A stretch of DNA of 64,000 nucleotides. Origin: Pyxidicoccus parkwaysis (lineage in GTDB: Bacteria; Myxococcota; Myxococcia; Myxococcales; Myxococcaceae). The stretch is taken from the NCBI RefSeq assembly GCF_017301735.1, contig NZ_CP071090.1:10778001-10842000 (forward strand). Reading direction: 5' to 3'. Position 1 is the stretch's first letter. Each line of letters starts with the position of its first letter. Of this stretch, positions 35,016 to 43,351 are shown piece by piece. The position numbers and the translations under genes were made by a program. The notes under the pieces are model-generated. The model had not been told where the DNA came from, did no database searches, and was given only the letters and a program-made list of their open reading frames with translations.

Positions 35016-35456
35016 ATGGGCGGCATCGGCAAGATCGTCAGCAAGGTTACCGAGACGGTTGGCAAGGTCGCGGAGACGGTCAGCAAGGTTGCTGGCGGCA
35101 TCGCGGACATTGGCGGCAAGGCGCTCGAGTTCCTGAAGAAGCCGGTGGGCGAGCTGGTGGAGCCCATCGCCAAGAAGATTGGCGAGAAGGTCGGCAACCT
35201 CCCGTTCGTGGGCAAGTTCCTCGGCCCCATCGCCGAGGGCCTGGTGAAGAAGGGCGCGACGTCGCTGCTGGGCGAGGGCCCCCTGGGCGGCCTCGGCTTC
35301 CTGGCGAAGCTGACCCCCAAGCTGGAGGACCTGACCAAGCTCGCGCAGAACGTGCGCACGGCGGCGGACAAGGTCGGCGCGTTCACGGACAACCCGTTCG
35401 GTCTGCAGAACTTCCAGAACATCATCGCGCAGAACCACGCCCGCTTCATCGAGTAA
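35016..35456 (+). CDS. Glycine/valine-rich amphipathic protein
   Basis: This 146-residue protein is made of amphipathic helices. Near the N-terminus three heptad-like units VSKVTET, VGKVAET and VSKVAGG occur (residues 8-28), followed by LEFLKKPVGELVEPIAKKIGEKVG and Gly/Leu-rich stretches. It has no classical signal peptide and no long transmembrane segment. The composition resembles membrane-active or lipid-binding helical proteins. AAGGGG precedes the ATG. The 145 bp upstream (34871-35015) is strikingly AT-rich, consistent with a strong dedicated promoter. Function is unknown. Confidence 0.65.
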   Translation: MGGIGKIVSKVTETVGKVAETVSKVAGGIADIGGKALEFLKKPVGELVEPIAKKIGEKVGNLPFVGKFLGPIAEGLVKKGATSLLGEGPLGGLGFLAKLTPKLEDLTKLAQNVRTAADKVGAFTDNPFGLQNFQNIIAQNHARFIE

Positions 35457-35460
35457 GCGG

Positions 35461-35477
35461 TCGCGCCCTGGGCGCGA
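35461..35477 (+). terminator. Hairpin after amphipathic protein gene
   Basis: The inverted repeat tcgcgcc...ggcgcga with a three-base loop lies four bases after the stop codon. It is followed by the tandem repeats, each with its own GGCCGGC inverted repeat. Confidence 0.5.
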
Positions 35478-35491
35478 TGGTGTGAACCGAG

Positions 35492-35675
35492 GGCCGGCTT
35501 CCCGCGAAGGTGCGGGGCCGGCCCTTCGGCTTTGCGGGGATGGGTTGCTTGGGCTGGCTTCTCGCGTGGGTGCGGGGCTGGCCCTTTGGCTTTGTGGGGA
35601 TGTGTTGTCTGGGGCTGGCTTCCCGCGTGGGTGCGGGGCCGGCCCTTTGGCTTTGCGGGGGGATGTATTGCTTGG
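35492..35675. repeat. Tandem array of terminator-like hairpin units (about 60 bp)
   Basis: Units start at 35492, 35552 and 35613 (periods 60 and 61) with decayed remnants up to about 35710 and a further copy near 35815-35855. Each contains ggccggctt...ggccggccc, an inverted repeat followed by a T-rich ggcttt. The gap 35457-35987 between the amphipathic protein and SCO1 holds nothing else. The pattern is a multiplied transcription-terminator-like element. Confidence 0.85.
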
Positions 35676-35987
35676 GGGCCGGGCCGGTTTCCCCAGGGGG
35701 CCCCGTTCAGCGCGGGGGCGATGCGTGGCGTTGCGCACGTGTGGAGCCGAGCCTTTCTCTACCGGAGAGGAGGCCAGCTTGCGGCGAACGCGGAGCCGGG
35801 ACTTCGCGATCGGGGCCGGCTTCCGCGCAGGTACGGGCCGGCCTTCTGTCTCGAAGGGGGCTCTGGCTGCTTGCGATCGTGCCGTGGTGAATCGAGCCCG
35901 GGGCGATGCAGGGAGCTCTACCTGAGACCTCTGCGTGGCTCCTCGGCTCAACACCCTTCGCGGTTGAGGCCCACGAGGCTTCTTCGC

Positions 35988-36647
35988 TCAGCGCCCTTCG
36001 CGGTTCAGCCGCTCGATGTCGCGAAGGAGGCGATCGGTGGATTCGCTGTCCGCGCTGTCGTAGTAGCCGCGAATCTGTCCGGCCTTGTCCACGAGGACGA
36101 AGTGCGTGCCGTGGAAGATGGAGAGCAGGTCGTCCTCGGGCGTGCCGGCCTCACGGCCCATGCTGATCTTGAAGCCGTTGACGATGGTGTCCTTGAGCTG
36201 CTCGTAGTCGCCAGTGAGGAAGCTCCAGCGGCTGAAGTCGGCGCCGTGGCGCTGGCCGTATTCGGCGAGGCGCTCGGGCGTGTCGTACTTGGGGTCCACC
36301 GAGAAGGACACGAGCTGGAGCTGCTCACCGAGCGACGCCGTGCGCTCCTGCACGCCGACCATCTTCCGCGTGAAGGCGGGGCAGACGGTGGGGCAGCGGG
36401 TGAAGATGAAGTTGGCCACGAAGGGCCGGCCCCGGAGCTGCGCGCTGCCGAAGGGCTTGCCGTCATGACGGGTGAAGGTGAACTCCGGCATGGCGCCGAG
36501 CTGGGGCAGCGGCTCGCTGCTCCCGCGCAGCAGGGCGACACCCGCCGCGAGCGCGAAGCCGAGCGCGACGACGGCGATGCCGGCCCAGAAACCGGGGCGC
36601 TGCGTGAGACGGACGGGAGGGGCCGCGAGGGTGGATTCGGCGGACAT
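35988..36647 (-). CDS. SCO1/SenC family copper chaperone
   Basis: The 219-residue protein has one N-terminal membrane helix (residues 22-41) and a thioredoxin-fold domain with the copper-binding pair CPTVC (near residue 85) and the third ligand His in IFHGTHFVLVD. SCO proteins deliver copper to the CuA site of cytochrome oxidase. This agrees with its position divergent from the cox operon starting at 37139, with a repeat-filled 490-bp spacer between. The ATG follows GGGGAG. Confidence 0.95.
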   Translation of the reverse strand: MSAESTLAAPPVRLTQRPGFWAGIAVVALGFALAAGVALLRGSSEPLPQLGAMPEFTFTRHDGKPFGSAQLRGRPFVANFIFTRCPTVCPAFTRKMVGVQERTASLGEQLQLVSFSVDPKYDTPERLAEYGQRHGADFSRWSFLTGDYEQLKDTIVNGFKISMGREAGTPEDDLLSIFHGTHFVLVDKAGQIRGYYDSADSESTDRLLRDIERLNREGR

Positions 36648-36826
36648 GGGCTCCCCAGGTAACGGAAGCCCGGGGCCGGCACAAGCGCGGCCGGCCGTCC
36701 TGCGACATCATGTCTTCTCAAGGGATGTAGGTGGCGCATGGCCGCCTCCGGGGCAGGCAGGCCCGGCTCGGGACGCAGGCTCTCGCGGAACCGCGACCCG
36801 GAAGCGCCTCCGTCTTGGCGTCGTGG

Positions 36827-37060
36827 ACGTGGGAGAGCCGACATCTCCGAGGAGCTTCCCGCCGGGTGCGAGCAGGTTCGCTCGTGGACGTGGGCTCTGA
36901 GCTTCGGCCCGGCAGGTGCGAGCAGGAGCGCTGCTGGGCATGGTGGCGGGAGTCCGCGGACGTGGGGCTCGAGATACGGCTCGGCAGGTGTGAGCAGGTT
37001 CGTTCGTGGCCACGGTGCCCGGGGGGCTCATGGACATGGGCTCCGGGAACGGCCCACCAG
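36827..37060. repeat. Degenerate tandem repeats upstream of the cytochrome oxidase operon
   Basis: Diverged copies of a unit with gtgcgagcaggttcg...cgtggacgtgggctct begin at 36866, 36916 and 36988, preceded by a partial copy near 36827. Spacing varies from 50 to 72 bp. They fill most of the SCO1-cox spacer (36648-37138). The core gtggacgtgggctc also appears, in reverse complement, as the repeat inside coxB and resembles the unit at 232-402. Confidence 0.6.
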
Positions 37061-37138
37061 GGTGGCGAAGCAGGGGCTCGGGTGGGAGTCGCGGGTGCCT
37101 TGAGGGGACCCGTGCCGCGTGCTACCCGAGGGGTGGTG

Positions 37139-37399
37139 ATGCTCGCCGAGCACCCCACCTCCGGCCATGACATGACGACCCACCTTCCGGCCTCGAGGTA
37201 CAAAGCCGCCTCGCTGCTGACAGTGCTCCTGGGACTGTTGCCGACAGAAGTGCTCGCGTGCCCGTCCTGCACGCTGCGGGCACCCGAGTCGACGGTGCGC
37301 TCGGCGTTGTTGCTCGGAGCGCTGGTGCTTGCGCCGTTCCTGCTCGTGGGCGTGGGCATCTGGGCCGCCCGCAGGTCGATGCGCGAGGAACACCCGTGA
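37139..37399 (+). CDS. Small membrane protein preceding coxB
   Basis: The 86-residue product has a signal-peptide-like start ending LACPSC near residue 40 and a second hydrophobic helix (LLLGALVLAPFLLVGVGIW). The two cysteines in CPSC and its position at the head of the oxidase operon suggest a small assembly or copper-handling protein, but this is inference. GAGGGG precedes the ATG; ATG 37172 is an alternative start. Its stop overlaps the coxB GTG start. Confidence 0.7.
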   Translation: MLAEHPTSGHDMTTHLPASRYKAASLLTVLLGLLPTEVLACPSCTLRAPESTVRSALLLGALVLAPFLLVGVGIWAARRSMREEHP

Positions 37400-38283
37400 A
37401 GGCGCTGCCCACTGGTACCGTCGCGAAGGCGCTGTCCGCGCAGGTACCGGAACCCACGTCTGCACCACACGCTCCAGCGCCGAGCAACGCGGGCGTGCCG
37501 GAGCCCACGTCCACACCACGCGCTCCGGCGCCGAGCCACACGGGGACGCTGTCGCTCCCCGAGGACGCGAGCACGCACGGACACCGCATCGACGCACTGC
37601 TCGCCTGGAGCCACCGCTTCGACGCGGTGCTCATCACGGTGGCGCTCGGGTGGCTGGTGCTTGCGGTGTGGCGCTTCCGCAAGGCGAAGCAGGCCGCGTC
37701 GGACGGAGGCACACGGCGCTCGCGAGCGTGGGTGCTGGGCCTGGCGCTCGGTGCGTTCGTGGTGGTGGATGGGACGTTGCTCCTCGGCTCGGAGGGCTAC
37801 CTGCGCGACGTGCTGTGGAACTTCAGCGTGCCCTCGGAGGACCCGCGCACGGTGCGCATCGAAATCAACGCGCACCAGTGGTCCTGGGAGGCGCGCTACG
37901 CCGGCGAGGACGGACGCTTCAACACCTCCGACGACGTGGTGACGTGGAATGACCTGCGCGTCCCGGTGGGCGTGCCCGTCTGGGTGCAGCTCGTGTCCAC
38001 GGACGTGGTGCACGGCTTCTCGCTGCCGCACTTCCGCGTGAAGCTGGATGCGATTCCGGGCCGTGTGAATCAGACGTGGTTCCAGGCCGCCCGCGAGGGT
38101 GCGTGGGAGGCCGCCTGCTACCAGCACTGCGGAACCAGCCACTACCGGATGCGCGGCGTGCTCACGGCCATGTCTCCAGAATCATATGCAACCTGGTTGC
38201 GTGAAGCCGGGAAGCAATCCGCGCAGGCCTGGGACGCGGAAGACGTCGCGGCCCACTGGGGCTGGGAGTGGAAGGCGCCATGA
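37396..38283 (+). CDS. coxB: Cytochrome c oxidase subunit II
   Basis: This 295-residue subunit has two membrane helices (about 78-92 and 112-131) and a CuA cupredoxin domain. The ligands are visible: His206, Cys241, Cys245, His249 and Met252 in CYQHCGTSHYRM, so electrons from cytochrome c can enter here. The start is GTG at 37396 with GAGGA upstream, overlapping the previous stop. Residues 17-50 are two 17-residue Pro/Ala repeats beginning VPEPTS, absent from ordinary CoxB; they correspond to a 51-bp DNA repeat. The stop overlaps the coxA start (ATGA). Confidence 0.95.
   Translation: MKALPTGTVAKALSAQVPEPTSAPHAPAPSNAGVPEPTSTPRAPAPSHTGTLSLPEDASTHGHRIDALLAWSHRFDAVLITVALGWLVLAVWRFRKAKQAASDGGTRRSRAWVLGLALGAFVVVDGTLLLGSEGYLRDVLWNFSVPSEDPRTVRIEINAHQWSWEARYAGEDGRFNTSDDVVTWNDLRVPVGVPVWVQLVSTDVVHGFSLPHFRVKLDAIPGRVNQTWFQAAREGAWEAACYQHCGTSHYRMRGVLTAMSPESYATWLREAGKQSAQAWDAEDVAAHWGWEWKAP
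37444..37545. repeat. Two-copy 51-bp repeat inside coxB
   Basis: Two 51-bp units, 37444-37494 and 37495-37545, are about 80% identical and keep the frame. They encode the Pro-rich 17-residue repeats before the first membrane helix. The reverse-complement core resembles the repeats upstream at 36866-37060. Confidence 0.9.
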
Positions 38284-40028
38284 ATCTGTTCGCCTCGGAC
38301 CACAAGGCGGTGGCGCGGCGGTACCTGTGGGGCGGGCTGGGCTTCCTGCTGCTCGGAGGACTGCTGGCGCTCATCATCCGCTGGCAGTGGGCGTATCCGG
38401 GACAGCCGGTGCCCGGGCTCGCGTGGGCCATGCCCGAGTCCCACGGCGCGATGACTCCGCCCGCGTACACGGCCGTGTTCACCATGCACGGCCTCATCAT
38501 GATTTTCTTCGCGGTGACGCCGCTGCTCTTCGGCGCGCTGGGGCACTTCGTCCTGCCGCTGTCCATCGGCGCTCGAGGGCTCGCGTTCCCCCGGCTGTCG
38601 GTGCTGGGTTTCTGGCTCTACGCGCTCGGTGGAGCGCTGGTGCTGGGCTCGTTCGCGGTGCGGCTCGGCCCTGCGAGCGCGGGGTGGACGTCGTATCCGC
38701 CGCTCTCCACCTCGGTCTTCACGCCGAGCCTCGGACAGACGCTGGTGACGGTGGCCGTGCTGTGCGCCGCGGCGTCCTCGTTCCTCTATGGGCTGAACTT
38801 CGTCGTCACCGTGGTGCGGTGCCGCGCGCCGGGGATGACGTGGGGCCGGCTCACGTTGACGGTGTGGGGACTGTTCTTCGCCTCGGTGCTCAACGTGCTC
38901 TTCGTGCCGGTGCTCGCGGCGGCGACGGCGCTGCTGCTGATGGACCGGTTGCTGGGCACGCAGTTCTTCATCGCGGGCGCGGCGGCGGTGGGCGGAGGCG
39001 GCGACCCGGTGGTGTACCAGCACCTCTTCTGGCTGTTCGGTCACCCGGAGGTCTACATCCTGATTCTCCCCGCGTGGGGGATGGTCGGTGACTTCGTCGC
39101 CTTCTTCAGCCGCAAGCCCGCACACGGCTACCGGCTGACTGCGGGAGCGATGGGCGTGGTGACGGCGCTGAGCGGGCTCGTGTACGCGCACCACCTGTTC
39201 ACCAGCGGGATGTCACCGGTGCTCGGGCGCACGTTCATGGTGCTCACGCTGCTCATCTCGCTGCCCGCGGAGGTGATGTACCTCAACTGGCTGATGACGC
39301 TGTGGCGGGGGAGCGTGCGGCTCACGTCTCCGATGCTCGCGGCGCTGGGCACGATGGTTGTCTTTGGCCTGGGCGGCATCACCGGCCTCTCGCTGGGCGC
39401 GGTGGCCACGGACGTGCCGCTGCACGGGACGCTGTGGGTGGTGGGCCACTTCCACCTGACGATGGGCGCGGCGAGCTTCCTCGCCGTCTTCGCGGGGCTG
39501 TACTTCTGGTTCCCGAAGATGTTCGGGCGTGCGCTGCACGAGGGGCTCGCGAAGGCGCACGTGGTGTCGAGCGCGGTGCTGTTCCTCGGCGTCTTCGGCG
39601 GGCAGCTCGCGGCGGGCTACGCGGGCCAATTGCGACGGCTGTATGACCCGTACCAGTACACGTACCTGAAGCACCTGCTGCCGCTGAACCAGTGGACGTC
39701 GGCGTGCGCGTTCCTGCTCGGCGCGGCGCAGGTGCTGTTCATCGTGAACCTGGTGTGGACGTTGTCGAGGGGCCGCGTGGTGGGAGCGAACCCGTGGAAG
39801 GTGGGGACGCTCGAATGGACGTGTACGCCGAGCCCGCCGCCCGCATGGAACTATGACCCCGTGCCCGTGGTGCTGCGCGGACCGCATGCGCTGTCGCAGC
39901 CCGAGGTGCTCGAGCGGCTGGGGCGCGACTGGATGGGGCAGGCGGAGTCGTTCCCGGAGGAATCCGAGACGGAGCCGGGGCAAGCGGAGGGCGTGGGCGG
40001 AATGTCCACGTCGGGAGGTGCTGCATGA
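38280..40028 (+). CDS. coxA: Cytochrome c oxidase subunit I
   Basis: The 582-residue membrane protein is the catalytic haem-copper subunit. Metal ligands are all present: His70 and His392 for low-spin haem, His255 and the cross-linked Tyr259 in HPEVY, His304-His305 for CuB, and His390 for the active-site haem. About 12 helices are predicted. It reduces O2 to water while pumping protons. The ATG overlaps the coxB stop; a 12-codon frame follows before coxC. Confidence 0.97.
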   Translation: MNLFASDHKAVARRYLWGGLGFLLLGGLLALIIRWQWAYPGQPVPGLAWAMPESHGAMTPPAYTAVFTMHGLIMIFFAVTPLLFGALGHFVLPLSIGARGLAFPRLSVLGFWLYALGGALVLGSFAVRLGPASAGWTSYPPLSTSVFTPSLGQTLVTVAVLCAAASSFLYGLNFVVTVVRCRAPGMTWGRLTLTVWGLFFASVLNVLFVPVLAAATALLLMDRLLGTQFFIAGAAAVGGGGDPVVYQHLFWLFGHPEVYILILPAWGMVGDFVAFFSRKPAHGYRLTAGAMGVVTALSGLVYAHHLFTSGMSPVLGRTFMVLTLLISLPAEVMYLNWLMTLWRGSVRLTSPMLAALGTMVVFGLGGITGLSLGAVATDVPLHGTLWVVGHFHLTMGAASFLAVFAGLYFWFPKMFGRALHEGLAKAHVVSSAVLFLGVFGGQLAAGYAGQLRRLYDPYQYTYLKHLLPLNQWTSACAFLLGAAQVLFIVNLVWTLSRGRVVGANPWKVGTLEWTCTPSPPPAWNYDPVPVVLRGPHALSQPEVLERLGRDWMGQAESFPEESETEPGQAEGVGGMSTSGGAA

Positions 40029-40063
40029 GTCCCACGGTGCTCGCGCGCGGGAGGAAGTCATGA
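40025..40063 (+). CDS. 12-codon frame linking coxA and coxC
   Basis: The frame starts with an ATG overlapping the coxA stop (ATGA) and ends with a TGA overlapping the coxC ATG. It encodes MSPTVLARGRKS and contains the GGGAGGAAG ribosome binding site of coxC. It may be a translational bridge or the remnant of a small subunit gene. Real expression is uncertain. Confidence 0.25.
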   Translation: MSPTVLARGRKS

Positions 40064-40656
40064 GGCCTTCGATGTCCATGCGTGTGCCTTCGAGCGAGGA
40101 AGAGGGCTCGCAGCGGGACGCGGAGACGCGGTGGCTCGGCACGGTGCTGGGGCTCGCGGCGTGGACGATGTTCTTCGTCTCGCTGTCCTTCGCGGTCGGC
40201 TGGTACCGCATGCGCGAGCCGTGGCCGCCGCTGCCCATCTCCACCGTGCTGCTCGCGCTGCCGGGCCTGCCGCTCGTCTTCAGCAGCGCGATGCTCCACC
40301 GGGCCGCGCGCGTCCAGCCCGTCAGTCCCCGTGAAGCGCGGCGGCTGTTGCGCCTGCTCGGAATGACGCTGGCGTCGGGCGCGGTCTTCGTCGCGATGCA
40401 GGCGGCGTGGACGCATCTCGCCTTCTGGAACCACCACTTCCGCATCCCCGATGACGGCGTGCCCGCCTCGGCCTTCTACGGCCTCACCGCGCTGCATGCG
40501 CTGCACGTGCTCGTTGTGCTCGCGGGCGTGTTCTTCTCCACCGTGCGCTTGAAGCGGAGCGCGGAAGTGGGGGACTCGCTGCGGCGGCTGTCGCTCGGCG
40601 GGTACTTCGTGACGGCGATGTGGCTGCTCCTCTTCGTGGCGGTGTACCTCCCATGA
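40060..40656 (+). CDS. coxC: Cytochrome c oxidase subunit III
   Basis: The 198-residue subunit has five predicted membrane helices. The C-terminal ASAFYGLTALHALHVLVVLAGVFF and TAMWLLLFVAVYLP regions match the final helices of bacterial CoxC/CyoC subunits. It begins with ATG at 40060 after GGGAGGAAG, and its stop overlaps the following cytochrome c start. It lacks catalytic metals and stabilises subunit I. Confidence 0.85.
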   Translation: MRPSMSMRVPSSEEEGSQRDAETRWLGTVLGLAAWTMFFVSLSFAVGWYRMREPWPPLPISTVLLALPGLPLVFSSAMLHRAARVQPVSPREARRLLRLLGMTLASGAVFVAMQAAWTHLAFWNHHFRIPDDGVPASAFYGLTALHALHVLVVLAGVFFSTVRLKRSAEVGDSLRRLSLGGYFVTAMWLLLFVAVYLP

Positions 40657-41636
40657 GCGCTCACCGTTTCGCGACTGCGGCCCTGCTGCTCTCCGTGGCC
40701 GCGTGCAGCTCCAAGCCCGCGCCCACCTTCGAGCCGCTGAAGCTCGCCGACGGCCGCGTCATCCCGGCACAGACGCTGTCGCGCGGGCACGCGGTGTACA
40801 CGCACTACTGCGCGTCCTGTCACGGCGAGCAGGGAGACGGACAGGGCCCGGCGGGACGGGGCATGCGGCCGGTGCCTCGGAGCTTCCGCCAGGGCCTCTT
40901 CAAGTTCGGCGGAGTCGCCGCGGGCGAACTGCCCACGGACGACGCGCTGAAGCGCACGCTGCGCCGGGGCCTGCACGGCACGCCGATGTTCGCCTGGGAT
41001 GTCCCCGACTCGGACCAGGACGCCGTCATCCAGTACCTGAAGACGTTCAGCCCGCGCTGGAAGGACGAGCCCCCCGGCCAGCCGCTGTCCCCCACGCCGG
41101 ACCCGTGGAAGGGCCGCGAGCCCGAGGCCGTGGAGCGAGGCCGCGTCGTCTACCACGTGGCGGGCGCGGGGAACGCGGGCTGCGCGAGCTGCCACGTCGC
41201 GTACCTGCCTCGCGCGGAACTGGCCGCGTTGATGGAGAAGGCGCTGGGCCGCAAGGTGGACCTGTCGAAGGTGGACCCGTACACCTCGCAGCCGAGGGAC
41301 TCCGAGCACGCGGTGGCCGTCGACGCCAAGGGAGAGCCCACGCAGACGGCGAAGGTGCTTCCGCCGGACTTCCTCTTCCACCCGCTGCGCACCGTCTGGC
41401 CCGAGGGCGACACCGTGGAAGGCGCCCCCTACACCGCCGAGCGCCAGCGCGAGGACCTCTACCGCGTCATCGCCGCGGGCGTGGGCGGCGCGGCCATGCC
41501 CACGTGGAAGGGCGCCATCCCCGAGGAGAACCTCTGGGCGCTCGCCTACTACGTCCAGTCGCTCGTCCGCCTCCAGGACACCGACGAGGCCCGCGCCCTC
41601 AAGGAGCGCCTCCGGACCTCCTCGGCCGTCCAGTGA
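40653..41636 (+). CDS. Diheme cytochrome c lipoprotein
   Basis: The 327-residue protein has a lipoprotein signal (SVAAC, Cys18) and two haem c sites, CASCH at residues 53-57 and at 177-181. Methionines that could be axial ligands follow in FAWDVP-type and AMPTW segments. It is anchored on the periplasmic side and, as the last gene of the oxidase operon, probably delivers electrons to CuA or takes them from an upstream quinol-cytochrome c pathway. Its ATG overlaps the coxC stop. Confidence 0.93.
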   Translation: MSAHRFATAALLLSVAACSSKPAPTFEPLKLADGRVIPAQTLSRGHAVYTHYCASCHGEQGDGQGPAGRGMRPVPRSFRQGLFKFGGVAAGELPTDDALKRTLRRGLHGTPMFAWDVPDSDQDAVIQYLKTFSPRWKDEPPGQPLSPTPDPWKGREPEAVERGRVVYHVAGAGNAGCASCHVAYLPRAELAALMEKALGRKVDLSKVDPYTSQPRDSEHAVAVDAKGEPTQTAKVLPPDFLFHPLRTVWPEGDTVEGAPYTAERQREDLYRVIAAGVGGAAMPTWKGAIPEENLWALAYYVQSLVRLQDTDEARALKERLRTSSAVQ

Positions 41637-41743
41637 GAGCGGACTGATTCTGGAATCAAATAACTACAAAACGGACGAAACGTTTTCTCAGCCGCGACGA
41701 AAATGTGGGCACGAAGCATCTCCGACCCCCCAGGAGCCAAGTC

Positions 41744-42856
<1,113 letters not shown>

Positions 42857-43028
42857 GTCGCGCTGCCTGGATGACACGGAAGTGACGCGAGGACCGTGGG
42901 CCGGTGGGGCCGCGGTCCTCGTGGTGTTTCTGGAGGATGGTGGGCGCGAGCCCGCGAGGGAGATGGACTCCGACGTGGGGCGCTGAGCGGGTGGCTCTCA
43001 ATGGCCGCCCCCGGACACAGGCGGCGGC
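42857..43028. other. Start of a gap with no gene, before the repeat array
   Basis: From the end of the LysM/GH19 gene to the first repeat I see no gene and no clear hairpin. The gap continues through the array to 43351. Confidence 0.6.
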
Positions 43029-43222
43029 GGAAGGAACGTTCGTTCCGCGAGCCACCCGGTCCGAAGGTGCCTGGGCGGAAGGAACGTTCGTTCCAGGAGT
43101 CGCTGTCCGACGGGGCTCGGCCGGAAGGAACGTTCATTCCGCGAGTCCGCCGCCCGGGTGCAGGGGCCTTGGCGGAAGGAACGTTCGTTCCGCGAGCCAC
43201 CCGGTCCCGGGGCGGTGCCCGC
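43029..43222. repeat. Four-copy array with GGAACG-TT-CGTTCC inverted repeat
   Basis: Units begin at 43029, 43077, 43123 and 43174 (periods 48, 46 and 51). Each starts ggaaggaacgttcgttcc, an inverted repeat with a two-base centre (ggaacg tt cgttcc); the third copy has one change (cattcc). The spacers diverge, but copies 1 and 4 share gcgagccacccggtcc. The last unit is about 180 bp before the gene at 43352. The even spacing and conserved dyad suggest operator-like sites or a dispersed repeat family. Confidence 0.85.
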
Positions 43223-43351
43223 TGCGTCTCACGCAAGAGACGGAGGCATCCAGCGAATGCGATGCCGGGTCGAGCCACGGGCCTGATCTCAGGCACCTGC
43301 CGCTGGTCCACCCGCTGCAATGGGCCGGTCGTTCCCTTCAGGAGCGCGCCC

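Noticed and set aside
35492..35710. CRISPR array or coding repeat
   Set aside because: The whole unit is repeated with decay and no unique spacers; frames in it carry no coding signature.
43029..43222. CRISPR-like array
   Set aside because: The unit differs between copies, the dyad is only 18 bases, spacers vary in length and have partial similarity, and no cas gene is nearby.
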